Source: Alphaproteobacteria bacterium
Lineage (GTDB): Bacteria > Myxococcota_A > UBA796 > UBA2385
Assembly (NCBI GenBank): GCA_020632755.1
Contig: JACKEY010000012.1
Span: 62,001 to 126,000 of the forward strand
Direction: 5' to 3'
Length of the DNA stretch: 64,000 bases
In this document: positions 8,844 through 16,598 of the stretch, one piece after another
Layout of the letters: every line of letters starts with the position of its first letter
Numbering within the stretch: position 1 is the first letter of the stretch
Position numbers and translations under genes: made by a program
Notes under the pieces: model-generated
What the model was told of the DNA's origin: nothing
What the model saw: the letters and a program-made list of their open reading frames with translations, nothing else
The model's database searches: none

Positions 8844-9188
8844 ATGGCAAACGCCAGCACCGAACAGCTTGCCATGATCGCAAGCGAATACCCCGATCGG
8901 TTCCCCGGGCCAGCTTTGCCCGAACCTGCCGAGGCGATCTGGCACCTGTCGAGCGAAGCGACGAGCGAAGAAACGGTTTGGGTCTGGGGCCGGAACGAGC
9001 CATTCCCCATCTCGACCAAGGGCATCCCCGGCGCCTACCTCATCGATGCGCTCGAGGCCGATCCCGATGGCCTCTTCGCCACCATCGGAGAGGCGCGAGA
9101 GGCCCTGGAACTCAACCATGGGATGCGAGAGTTGTTCGACACCGAGGAGGCCTGTTGGACCAAGGCCCACGAGCTGGGCTGGAAGTAG
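8844..9188 (+). CDS. Hypothetical small protein
   Basis: A 114-residue acidic, Trp-containing cytoplasmic protein with no recognised domain. ATG 8844 is chosen over GTG 8829 because an AGGGGA purine tract ends five bases before it. It is divergent from the PLD-like gene, with a 172-base shared upstream region, and it lies inside the presumed integrated island. Sequence composition looks coding (helices with alternating charge), but nothing indicates a function. Confidence 0.5.
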   Translation: MANASTEQLAMIASEYPDRFPGPALPEPAEAIWHLSSEATSEETVWVWGRNEPFPISTKGIPGAYLIDALEADPDGLFATIGEAREALELNHGMRELFDTEEACWTKAHELGWK

Positions 9189-9390
9189 CGTCAGCGAAGG
9201 GCGACCGCTCGACTCCGACGGCCAGCCAGACATGATTCGAGGCGCAAGCCACGCGGCCCAGCGGACAATCCAGGAACTCCAACCCCACCAATCCCCCCTC
9301 CTCTGGCCCAACTTATCCGTATAGGCGCTGGACGCTCCACAGCGGGGACAGAGGACCAGGACGCCTCCTCGCAGGCTTCCAGACGGGACT

Positions 9391-10350
9391 CTACCGATCG
9401 ACAAGCACCGGCGGGTCGAACTCCCTACCGCCCGATCCGCAAATGACCTGCAGACGCCGCCCCGTGTCGGACCCCGTCAGCCAAGCCTGCAGAGCAGCCA
9501 GTTCTTCATCGATGCCCATGAGCGCCCAGCTCTCCAGAACGAAGGGCACCAACATGGGGACCGCATGCCGGCGGCGGAGTTCTTTGCGTCGCTTTCGCGC
9601 GGCCTCCACCAGCTCGTCGCGGCCAAGGTCCTCGACGGGACTCCCCGACCACAACGGGGGATCCAGGTCCGGGAGCTCGGATGCGAACTCGACCACGTCT
9701 CTGGCGATCGAGTCGGAACGCCCGCTCTGGCTCCTCAGCCACGACACTTCGTCGCGCAGCGCGAGGGCCGGGTCGGTGTCTGGCGCCTTGGGCGGTCGAC
9801 CTCGCGGCCGAGGCGCCCGCTGGGCGGCCTCGAGCACAGCAAGCGCCCAACCGGTGGGGTCTTCCACTGGGGCCACCCCCAGCGCCGCAGACGCGGGCTC
9901 GATCACGCCGGCGAACAGGAAGGTCCAGGGGTGTCGGTCCGCGACCTTCCTCGCTCCCGAGACTGGCGACGTCGCGGTGCCGCCAACCTGACCCGTCGCC
10001 CACTCCAGGGCGCGACCACCGGCCGCCATCGCTTCGTGCAGGTTCCACTGGTGCGGTGCCGGCCTGGCGTTCGTGCGCAGGCTCTCGCGCAGCGCTCGGT
10101 CGGCAGCCTTCGGGTCCATCGATCGGGTCTTGGCCCACCGCTCGAGGGCGCCGGCGTCGAAGCCGAGGTGGGAGGCGGGGGCCAACAGGAAGCAGGGAAC
10201 GGAACGGAAGTCCCGCGGTTCGGCCGGATCGACTGCCATCCGGACGACCAGCCCGAACACGGCCCATGGCCACGGGTAGGCGGCCAGGCTGAACACGCCA
10301 ACCAGCCGCGTACTGACGAGCTCGACGGACGGCGAAAGCGCCTCCTTCAT
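9391..10350 (-). CDS. Hypothetical island protein
   Basis: A 319-residue protein with no domain I can name. The N-terminal third is hydrophobic and aromatic; a central basic AT-hook-like patch (PRPRGRPPK) lies near residue 190; the C-terminal half is charged and helical. ATG 10350 is chosen because GAGGG precedes it at good spacing. The reading frame stays open to 11346, but that extension runs antisense through the HTH gene and into the integrase and looks non-coding. It diverges from the HTH gene with only 31 bases between starts, suggesting joint regulation. Confidence 0.5.
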   Translation of the reverse strand: MKEALSPSVELVSTRLVGVFSLAAYPWPWAVFGLVVRMAVDPAEPRDFRSVPCFLLAPASHLGFDAGALERWAKTRSMDPKAADRALRESLRTNARPAPHQWNLHEAMAAGGRALEWATGQVGGTATSPVSGARKVADRHPWTFLFAGVIEPASAALGVAPVEDPTGWALAVLEAAQRAPRPRGRPPKAPDTDPALALRDEVSWLRSQSGRSDSIARDVVEFASELPDLDPPLWSGSPVEDLGRDELVEAARKRRKELRRRHAVPMLVPFVLESWALMGIDEELAALQAWLTGSDTGRRLQVICGSGGREFDPPVLVDR

Positions 10351-10381
10351 TTTCCGGCCCTCTAGAAGGTTCCCAGTCGGC

Positions 10382-10963
10382 GTGCCTACGCTCGGGACGA
10401 CTCTCTCGAGATGGCCCGTGCCCACTCCACCGCTATCCCCCGCCAGCATCGGCCGATCCGGCTTCCGACCGGACGTCGCGGGACGCGTCGTGGCGTGGGA
10501 CCTCGACGAAGGGGTGCTCTGCTGCGAGCGCGTGACCGTGCTGGCGCCCTGGTCCGAGTTGCCATCGGGGCAGGGCGTCGTTCGGCTCCCGCCCATGGCT
10601 TGGGAGGAGGCCGTCGAGATGCTCGCAGCGCCCGAGGCCGGTCGCTGGCTGGACACGGCCGAGGCTGCGGACGAGCTCGGCATCAGCCGCGACCAACTCG
10701 ACGAGTTGGTCACGCTGGCCCCCTCTGACCTTCCCGGCAGCCCCGTCGACATCAGTTCGAGAGCGTCCGCTCGTCGCCGACTGCGGTGGGATCGCCGCAC
10801 GCTCCCGCAGTGGTTCCAAGCCCTGGGGCGTTGGCGAAGCGAGCGGCAGTCCCTTGGGCCCGAGCGTCCCCCGACGAGGGCTGCGGGAGCGCGGAAGCGC
10901 GCCACTCCTGGAGGCCGCAGGAAGTCGGTTCGCGCCCGTATCGAGGAACGCGGTGGGCGTTGA
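10382..10963 (+). CDS. Excisionase-like helix-turn-helix protein
   Basis: A 193-residue basic protein. Residues about 88-110 (WLDTAEAADELGISRDQL) match the MerR/excisionase-type helix-turn-helix, in which a substrate-binding residue precedes the recognition helix. A winged segment (RRLRWDRRTLPQWFQ) and a strongly basic C-terminal tail follow. It lies convergent to the tyrosine integrase, with a single base between the two stop codons. By context it is a directionality factor or regulator of the integrated element. The GTG start at 10382 is tentative, because the first ~40 residues are low in structure. Confidence 0.6.
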   Translation: MPTLGTTLSRWPVPTPPLSPASIGRSGFRPDVAGRVVAWDLDEGVLCCERVTVLAPWSELPSGQGVVRLPPMAWEEAVEMLAAPEAGRWLDTAEAADELGISRDQLDELVTLAPSDLPGSPVDISSRASARRRLRWDRRTLPQWFQALGRWRSERQSLGPERPPTRAAGARKRATPGGRRKSVRARIEERGGR

Positions 10964-10964
10964 C

Positions 10965-12158
10965 CTACGTCCGGCCAGCCTGGCCGATGAGGGGGACCGT
11001 GGCCAGGGCATCGACCATGTCTTGCCAGAGCGGCGACGCTTCGGGAGTGGACTGCGGGACATATGCAGCCGTCGTCGGGTCCAGTGCATGCCCGGTGAGC
11101 AGGCTGGCGATGGGCCGCGACACGCCGGCACGCAGCAGGCCGCTCTCGAACGCAGCGCGAATCGCGTGGCTCGGGCGCCCATGTGCCCGCTGGCCCGCGC
11201 TCCCGTCCTGGTCCAGGGGCTTGTCCCACTTCGCGACGGGCACCTTCGCCAACCGCCAGGCTCGCCGGAACGGTTCGACCACCGCGTCGCCCCTGATGGG
11301 GCGCCCATCGGCACGCGGCATGACCAGCACCCCCTGGGGCTCCCATGCCCGCAACTCAGCCAACAGGCCAGGGTGGATGGGGAGCGACCTGGTCGGCGAC
11401 CTCTTCGCACCGCGTGCACCCGCACGCAGGAGCATCACGCCGCTGTCGAGGTCCAGGTCGTCCCAGCGAAGGCTCAAGACCTGGCTGATTCGAAGCCCCT
11501 GGTAGCGCTGGACCATGGCGACCCGTCGATGCCAGACACGCTGATCGAGGTGCGTGATCATACGGTCGACCTCGACCCAACTCGGCGAATCGAGGGCAAC
11601 GACCGGGGCGGGCGCGGTGAACCGCCCCCGGCGTCGCCCCGTCAACCGGCGCGGCCGCCCGATGCCTGGGTAGCGCTCGGGGCGATCGGCCGCCCACTCC
11701 CACATCCGCTCGACCTCGCTGAGCTTGCGGTATCGGGTCCCCCGCTTCCGGCCGTCGCTGGGCAACGCCGCCGCGTACTCCTCGAGCAGCGCGAGGGACA
11801 GGCTGCTCGCAGGGGCGTCGTCTCCGCTGAAGTGCAGGAAGGCGTTGATCATCGAGTCTCGATGGCGAACCGTGGCCTCGGCATAGTCGCTGCGCTGCAG
11901 CGATTGCACGTAGTCGAGGACCAGGGTCTCCATCGTGACGGTGGGGCGGTCGGCCGTTGGGACGAAGCACCCCGACTCGGCAATGGCCAGCCGCGCCTGC
12001 GCTTGCGCCCGCAGGGCTGCCGCCTTGGTCGGGTAGGTCTTCTTCTTCGGCTTCCGAATCTTGCGAACCGTTCCGTCTGGCTCCTGAATGGTGGTCTCGT
12101 CACGCCACCGCAACAGCCACTTCCCGTTCGGTCGCTTCTCGATGCTTGCGCTGGCCAT
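10965..12158 (-). CDS. Tyrosine recombinase / integrase
   Basis: A 397-residue phage-type integrase. The N-terminus is an arm-binding-like domain (SIEKRPNGKWLLRW) followed by a SAM-like core-binding domain. The catalytic domain shows the box I Arg (GLRISQVLSLRW, about residue 220), HxxR (SHAIR, about 327), the second His (LTGHAL, about 354) and the nucleophile Tyr in TAAYVPQ (about 363). ATG 12158 is chosen because AAGGAGG lies at ideal spacing upstream; an alternative start at 12200 is weaker. The gene starts about 110 bases from a 3' tRNA fragment, the expected place for an element-encoded integrase. Confidence 0.92.
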   Translation of the reverse strand: MASASIEKRPNGKWLLRWRDETTIQEPDGTVRKIRKPKKKTYPTKAAALRAQAQARLAIAESGCFVPTADRPTVTMETLVLDYVQSLQRSDYAEATVRHRDSMINAFLHFSGDDAPASSLSLALLEEYAAALPSDGRKRGTRYRKLSEVERMWEWAADRPERYPGIGRPRRLTGRRRGRFTAPAPVVALDSPSWVEVDRMITHLDQRVWHRRVAMVQRYQGLRISQVLSLRWDDLDLDSGVMLLRAGARGAKRSPTRSLPIHPGLLAELRAWEPQGVLVMPRADGRPIRGDAVVEPFRRAWRLAKVPVAKWDKPLDQDGSAGQRAHGRPSHAIRAAFESGLLRAGVSRPIASLLTGHALDPTTAAYVPQSTPEASPLWQDMVDALATVPLIGQAGRT

Positions 12159-12267
12159 GTGGGACACCTCCTTGTGCCCCATTTGTGCCACAACGTTCAA
12201 GAGGGAATCAACATGTTCCGCATCATCACAACGTCATCTTCATTCCCGGTTGTTTCATCCCAGCAAC

Positions 12268-12295
12268 ACGGGTTCGATTCCCGTAGGGGTGACCA
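12268..12295 (+). other. 3' tRNA fragment, probable attachment site
   Basis: The stretch reads as a T-arm (ACGGG, a TTCGATT loop, CCCGT at 12268-12284), then a 7-base acceptor strand (AGGGGTG), discriminator A and CCA. No matching 5' acceptor strand or D-arm exists in the preceding 80 bases, so this is the 3' end only. Integrases commonly target exactly this part of tRNA genes, leaving a fragment at the far end of the element. Together with the adjacent integrase it marks the right border of an island lying to the left; the intact tRNA should be left of the window. Confidence 0.7.
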
Positions 12296-12655
12296 CATCA
12301 GCGGAAACGCAGTGTTCATCGGACCCCTCGACAGCCACAGCGGCGGTCGGGGGGTCGGCAATTTCGGCGAATGTGGGCCAAGATGTGGGTCGCTCACGAG
12401 GCGTCATCGCCCGCGCGAGTGGCCCGGGAGAGGAGCGAGCCGGCGAGGAGGGCTGGAGCGAAGAGGCGGCCCTCTGAGGCTCCCCGCGACAGCGGCGATC
12501 GCGCGCCACCAGACGGTGTGGCGAGAGGGCAGCTCCCGGGAGCGGGTGCTCTGTCCGAGGACGATGAGCCCCAGGTCGCCGATACCTCGCGACACCACCT
12601 CACCACGCCCAACCAATACCCTCGCCCCAGGCACCGCCCCTTGTTTGCACGCCCG
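12296..12655. other. Gene-poor stretch beside the island border
   Basis: About 360 bases with no convincing gene. Reading frames are open on both strands, but their translations are rich in Arg, Ser and Pro, as expected of non-coding high-GC DNA. It may hold the promoter of the following hypothetical gene or remnants of a gene disrupted at integration. No terminator or repeat was recognised. Confidence 0.4.
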
Positions 12656-13291
12656 GTGCCCGTTGCGAGGTGCCCATTGCCTTCCCACCAGTCCTCGTCG
12701 AGGTCGTCGTCGGCTCCGCTGTCGGCGCGTCGGTCTGCGACCGAAGCCACCTGCCCTGCCTCCGACCCGTCCCGAGCCGCCATCTGCAGCCGCGGCACCC
12801 TCGACGCCCTGCGCGCAGAGTTCCAGCGGTACCCGCCCGACGTGCAGGAGGCGGCGCTGGCGGCGACCGGGCTGCGGCTGGACGACCGGGCCGAGGCGTC
12901 GGACTTCGGCGAGCTGCTCGCCGCCGCCGAGCGCGAGGTGGTCAGCCGGGCCGACACGTCGTCCGAGGCTTCCGCCGGCGCCGCCCGGTACGCTGCCGGG
13001 GTCACGGAGGTACTGCTGACGATGGACGCCGAGATCGAGCTGATGCTGCAGGACGCGGACGCTCGAGAGGAGCGGGCCGAACAGCTCGTCGAGCGTGCCG
13101 ACGACGACGCGACGGATGTCTGCACGGATCAGTGGGGCTGTGCTGCCGGCGGGATGATGGCGGTCGATGCGCGCGAGGAGGCCGGCGACCTGCGGCAGGA
13201 AGCCAGCGACCTGCGCGAGCGGGCCGCGCGGTTGAAGCTGGAGCGCGATGCCCTGCAGGCGAAGGTGTTCGGCGGAGCCGCACGCACGTGA
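12656..13291 (+). CDS. Hypothetical helical/coiled-coil protein, start uncertain
   Basis: From about position 12795 the frame clearly looks coding: LDALRAEFQRYPPDVQEAAL, then long acidic helices (DAREERAEQLVERADDD) and a C-terminal heptad-like coiled coil (EASDLRERAARLKLERDALQ). A short Cys pair (DVCTDQWGC) lies between. The region upstream in the same frame looks non-coding. The true start could be GTG 12656 or GTG 12842, or the 5' end may have been lost at the nearby island border. It ends in a GTGA overlap with the next gene, so the two are co-translated. No family recognised. Confidence 0.45.
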   Translation: MPVARCPLPSHQSSSRSSSAPLSARRSATEATCPASDPSRAAICSRGTLDALRAEFQRYPPDVQEAALAATGLRLDDRAEASDFGELLAAAEREVVSRADTSSEASAGAARYAAGVTEVLLTMDAEIELMLQDADAREERAEQLVERADDDATDVCTDQWGCAAGGMMAVDAREEAGDLRQEASDLRERAARLKLERDALQAKVFGGAART

Positions 13292-13818
13292 CGGACTACC
13301 TGCCCGAGCCGGAGGCCCGTGCGCTGGTCGAGGAGCTGGCGGGCTTTCGCGTCGGGGTCACGGACCTGACGAGCCTGCACACGGTGCGTGCGTTCCGGCA
13401 GTCGGAACGGCACGGCCTGGTCCTGCGCACCTTCGTGCTGGGGAACGCGGGCGGCGCCACCGGCGGCGTGGAGGGCCCGACCGGCACGGAGCGCGCGGTC
13501 TGCGTGGCCAGCGGGCTCCCGCACCAGCCGCACCTGGTCGTGGAGCCAGACGGCTGGCTGGCCCGGGCCCGCGCACTGTTCTCCCGGGAGGAGACATTCG
13601 CCCGCGGCGGCGGCATGCGGGTGGGCTCGCGAGAGCCGGACGCCTGGGGTGCCGAGGTGCCGGCGCGGCTGCTCGCCGTCGCGCAGCGCCAGGCCGACAC
13701 GGGCATCGAGGTCCTCGGGGAACTGGCCGTGGTCTGGCGGGAGCGCACGACGGCTTCGTGGCTGCTGGCCGATGTCGTCATGGACGTACTCGAGGTCGTG
13801 ACGGCTCCCGCGGACTGA
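13288..13818 (+). CDS. Hypothetical protein
   Basis: A 176-residue soluble alpha/beta-type protein beginning at GTG 13288, overlapping the preceding stop. It has alternating strands and helices (LVLRTFVLGNAGGATGG; VCVASGLPHQPHLVVEPDGW), no signal peptide and no recognisable catalytic motif. The overlap implies an operon of two. A hairpin at 13933-13960 downstream could end the transcript. Function unknown. Confidence 0.55.
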   Translation: MTDYLPEPEARALVEELAGFRVGVTDLTSLHTVRAFRQSERHGLVLRTFVLGNAGGATGGVEGPTGTERAVCVASGLPHQPHLVVEPDGWLARARALFSREETFARGGGMRVGSREPDAWGAEVPARLLAVAQRQADTGIEVLGELAVVWRERTTASWLLADVVMDVLEVVTAPAD

Positions 13819-13932
13819 CGGGGGGAGGCGTCGCAGCCCTTACGACCCTCCGCCGACCCGCGGCAGGGCAACGCCGCAGGGAGCGCCTTGCGACCTCTGC
13901 CCCGATGAATCGCGAGTAGCAGTGCGAACGCC

Positions 13933-13960
13933 CGCCCCCGACGCTCCGGCATCGGGGGCG
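13933..13960 (+). terminator. Terminator-like hairpin
   Basis: A perfect 9-bp inverted repeat (CGCCCCCGA and TCGGGGGCG) around a 10-base loop, followed by TTGTCGT. It lies 115 bases after the hypothetical pair. The T-tract is poor, so intrinsic termination is likely but not certain. Confidence 0.5.
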
Positions 13961-14000
13961 TTGTCGTCTCGGCCCCCGCCACGGCGATAGACCCCTCGCG

Positions 14001-14393
14001 ATGGAGTGGATCCACCCCGCCCTGGGCCTTGTCGCGGTGCTGCTCGTCCTGTGGGGCGGTTGGCAGGGGCTGACAGCGCGGGGGCGCCGGCCCGAGGCGC
14101 CCGCCGCTCGCCGTCGCCATCGGCGGCTGGGCCCGGCCGCCGCCGTGACGTGCACGCTGGCGCTGGTGGGCGGCATCGCCAGCGTGCTGTGGCTGCGCGA
14201 CGACATGGACCTGGCCGCCACCTGGCACTTCCGCACGGGCATCGCCACGGCCGCGCTGGCGGTCGTGGCCTGGGTCCTGTCCTGGCAGCTGCACCGGCAC
14301 CCGAGCCGGAAGGCGCTGCACCCATGGGTGGGCATCGCGCTGATGGGCGCGGCCCTGGCGACCTTCTTCCTGGGACTGGAGCACCTGCCCTGA
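14001..14393 (+). CDS. Four-helix membrane protein, DUF4079/cyt b561-like
   Basis: A 130-residue inner-membrane protein with four predicted transmembrane helices (about 5-24, 46-65, 80-98, 108-126). Conserved-looking histidines lie at helix ends (IHPALG, TWHFRTG, LHPWVG), a pattern like small di-heme cytochrome b561-type or DUF4079 proteins; heme binding is inference. It is followed convergently by the YebC-family gene. ATG 14001 begins with the first hydrophobic helix after a short MEWIHP lead. Confidence 0.6.
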   Translation: MEWIHPALGLVAVLLVLWGGWQGLTARGRRPEAPAARRRHRRLGPAAAVTCTLALVGGIASVLWLRDDMDLAATWHFRTGIATAALAVVAWVLSWQLHRHPSRKALHPWVGIALMGAALATFFLGLEHLP

Positions 14394-14417
14394 GCCGGGG
14401 TCGGCCCGGCGGGTCGC

Positions 14418-15149
14418 TCAGCCCAGGTTGTGGAAGACGTGCTGGACGTCGTCGTCCTGCTCGAGCTTGTCGATGAGCTTGAGCACGGCCTCGGCCTGGT
14501 CGTCGGGGAGCTCGACCACGTTGTTGGGGATGTACTCGACGCCGCTGGACTTGACCTCGATGCCGCGCTCCTCGAGGGCGCTCTGCAGGCTGCCGAACTC
14601 GGTGAAGGCGCCGCGGATGATGACGAGATCCTCGCCCTCTTCGCCGGTGCCCTCGCCGATCTGCTCGAGGCCGTGATCGATGAGCTCGAGCTCGAGCTCG
14701 TCCTGGTCCCGCTCGCCCAGGGCTTCCGGGTCGATGCGGAAGGCAGCCATCTTGTCGAACATGAAGGCCACCGAGCCGGTGCTGCCCAGGTTGCCGTCGT
14801 TCTTGTTGAAGTGCATGCGCACGTTCGCGACGGTCCGCGTGGTGTTGTCGGTGGCGGTCAGGACGAGCACGGCGACGCCGTGGGGGGCATAGCCCTCGTA
14901 GACGACCTCCTGGTACTCCTCGCCGCCGACCCCGAGCGCCTTGTCGATGGCGTTCTGGATCTTGTCCTTGGGCATGTTGACGGCGCGCGCGTTCTGGATG
15001 GCGCGCCGCAGGGCGGGGTTCGACTCGACGCTGTCGCCGCCTTGCCGGACGGCGATGGTGATCTCCTTGCCGCACCGCGTGAAGGCCTTGGCCATGCGGT
15101 CCCAGCGGGCGAACATGGTGGCCTTGCGAGTCTCGAAGATGCGGCCCAT
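14418..15149 (-). CDS. YebC/PmpR family regulator
   Basis: A 243-residue YebC-family protein (transcription regulator/translation factor). The N-terminus (MGRIFETRKATMFARWDRMA) is the variant seen in Bacteroidetes-type members rather than the MAGHSKW type. Family motifs follow: GKEITIAVRQGG, NARAVNMPKDKIQNAI, YEGYAPHGVAVLVLTATDN and NKNDGNLGSTGSVAFMFDK. ATG 15149 is chosen by homology and a GGAG at fitting distance; the frame is open to 15257 but that extension overlaps the upstream lipoprotein gene. Some family members help ribosomes at proline runs, others regulate transcription; which applies here is unknown. Confidence 0.93.
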   Translation of the reverse strand: MGRIFETRKATMFARWDRMAKAFTRCGKEITIAVRQGGDSVESNPALRRAIQNARAVNMPKDKIQNAIDKALGVGGEEYQEVVYEGYAPHGVAVLVLTATDNTTRTVANVRMHFNKNDGNLGSTGSVAFMFDKMAAFRIDPEALGERDQDELELELIDHGLEQIGEGTGEEGEDLVIIRGAFTEFGSLQSALEERGIEVKSSGVEYIPNNVVELPDDQAEAVLKLIDKLEQDDDVQHVFHNLG

Positions 15150-15219
15150 GGCGTGCTCCGTCGAAGCTGGATGGAGTGCCGCTGTAGCCGGCCCGCGCGT
15201 CGGCGGCATGCCCACGGGC

Positions 15220-16077
15220 TCAGCCGGCGCTTCCGCCATCGCCGGGCGCGGCGCCATCGTCGTTGTCCTTGGCCGCCGGCGCCGACCGGAGCTCGCTCAG
15301 CACGCGCCGGATCTCGGCGGGGGTCTGGGCTTCGGCCAGGGCCTCTTCTACGTCGGGGAGCTGGCGCAGCTCGGTGCCGTCGTAGTCCAGCACGATGTTG
15401 TGGCGCTGGATCACGGTCGCGCCCGGGCTCTCGTCCTTGACCCAGTCCGCCAGGAAGACCAGCTCGAGATCGATGTCGTCATCGGCGTTCTCGGCGACCA
15501 CGCCGATCGGCTTGAACAGGGCCCAGCCTTGCTCGATCGGATGGCGCACGGCCCCGCGGTCGTCGACGACGCTGGCGATCACCCGCTCGCCGTCCACGGC
15601 GATGAAGCCGACGAGCACCGGGTGCCCGGGCCCCAAGGGCCCCTGGAGGGGGGTGAGCACGAAGCGACGCCCACCGCCCGCCTTGCCGAGCCAGGCCGCC
15701 TCGTCCCGCACCGGGGCGAACTCGCCCGGCTGGGCCCTGTGGGTGCGGGGTTCGCCCTCGACCCGGACGACCATCTCGCTCGGAGTGGTGTCGACATCGA
15801 CACGGCCGTGCACGGTGACCTGCCGGTCGCGGCGTGACTTCCAGAGCGCCATGTCCTCGATGCCCGCGAGGTCTGCCCGGGTGCCGTCCGGCTGGATCAG
15901 CCAGGCCTCGCCGCCCTCGACCTTCAGGGTGCCCACGAAGTCGACCGACCCGTCGGCTTCGTCGACCGGTTCCGGGTCCTGGATCACCCGGGGTTGCTTG
16001 CGGGGAGGAGGCGGATCGCTGGCGGGGCAGCCGAACAGCAGGGTGGAATAGAGCAATGTGAGCGGGTGCATGGCCAT
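15220..16077 (-). CDS. Putative lipoprotein
   Basis: A 285-residue protein. The short hydrophobic N-terminus ending LLFGCPASD forms a lipobox (Cys17), although it lacks the usual basic n-region. A Pro/acidic linker is followed by a beta-rich domain of about 200 residues with OB-like strands (VDFVGTLKVEGGEAWLIQPDG; QVTVHGRVDV), then an acidic low-complexity tail. It lies 70 bases upstream of the YebC-family gene in the same direction and may be co-transcribed. No enzyme motif seen. The start could also be ATG 16071. Confidence 0.6.
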   Translation of the reverse strand: MAMHPLTLLYSTLLFGCPASDPPPPRKQPRVIQDPEPVDEADGSVDFVGTLKVEGGEAWLIQPDGTRADLAGIEDMALWKSRRDRQVTVHGRVDVDTTPSEMVVRVEGEPRTHRAQPGEFAPVRDEAAWLGKAGGGRRFVLTPLQGPLGPGHPVLVGFIAVDGERVIASVVDDRGAVRHPIEQGWALFKPIGVVAENADDDIDLELVFLADWVKDESPGATVIQRHNIVLDYDGTELRQLPDVEEALAEAQTPAEIRRVLSELRSAPAAKDNDDGAAPGDGGSAG

Positions 16078-16192
16078 CGAGCTTGCCGCGGGTTCGTCGG
16101 AGCGCGAGTGTCGGTCGCCACGCGACCCGTGTCAACCGGCGGAGCGAGGGGCCCGGGGTCGCAGTGGGGATACAGCGGTCCCGGAGGTGTGC

Positions 16193-16576
16193 ATGCGAGA
16201 GGTCTCGGCCCCCTGGGAGCACGGCGTCGTGCTGATCTGCAACAACCAGCGCCCGGACGGGTCCGCGAAGCCGAGCTGCGGGCGGGGCGCGGGGGACGGC
16301 CTGAAGGCGTGGCTGAAGCAAGCCGCCCGGGAGCAGGACGGTCCTGTGGCCCGCTGCCGCGTCTTGACCAGCAGCTGCCTGGACGTGTGTCCCGCCGACG
16401 GTGTCGCCGTGGCGCTGATGCCCGGGAATGAAGTCCTGGTCGTCGATCCCGAGGCCGACCGGGACGCGCTGCTGGGGCGCGTGCGGGCCCACATGGCGGC
16501 CCACGCCAGCCCGAGCGAGGCGGGGGGAGCGCGCGGCGCGGCCCGGCGGGTGCTGGGCCGGCTGCGGGGCCGCTGA
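16193..16576 (+). CDS. Thioredoxin-like [2Fe-2S] ferredoxin
   Basis: A 127-residue protein of the (2Fe-2S) ferredoxin/thioredoxin-fold group. Cysteines at about 16 (LICNNQRPDG), 29, 55, 62 and 66 (CRVLTSSCLDVCPADG) give the expected cluster ligands with one extra. The C-terminal strand-helix (EVLVVDPEADRDALLGRV) completes the fold. ATG 16193 is chosen because GGAGGT lies five bases upstream; the open frame to 16058 overlaps the divergent lipoprotein. It is likely an electron carrier; the partner is not in the neighbourhood. A basic, Arg-rich tail is unusual. Confidence 0.85.
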   Translation: MREVSAPWEHGVVLICNNQRPDGSAKPSCGRGAGDGLKAWLKQAAREQDGPVARCRVLTSSCLDVCPADGVAVALMPGNEVLVVDPEADRDALLGRVRAHMAAHASPSEAGGARGAARRVLGRLRGR

Positions 16577-16598
16577 CCCTCAGGACCGCCCGGACGGC

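Noticed and set aside
9391..11346. A 651-residue version of the island hypothetical
   Set aside because: The N-terminal 332 residues run antisense through the HTH gene and into the integrase and look non-coding. A good ribosome-binding site precedes 10350.
12219..12295. A complete tRNA gene
   Set aside because: No 5' acceptor strand pairing with AGGGGTG and no D-arm upstream. Only the 3' portion is present.
12394..13125. A minus-strand gene opposite the hypothetical at 12656
   Set aside because: Its translation is dominated by Ser/Arg/Ala. The opposite strand has better coding character and a GTGA junction with the next gene.
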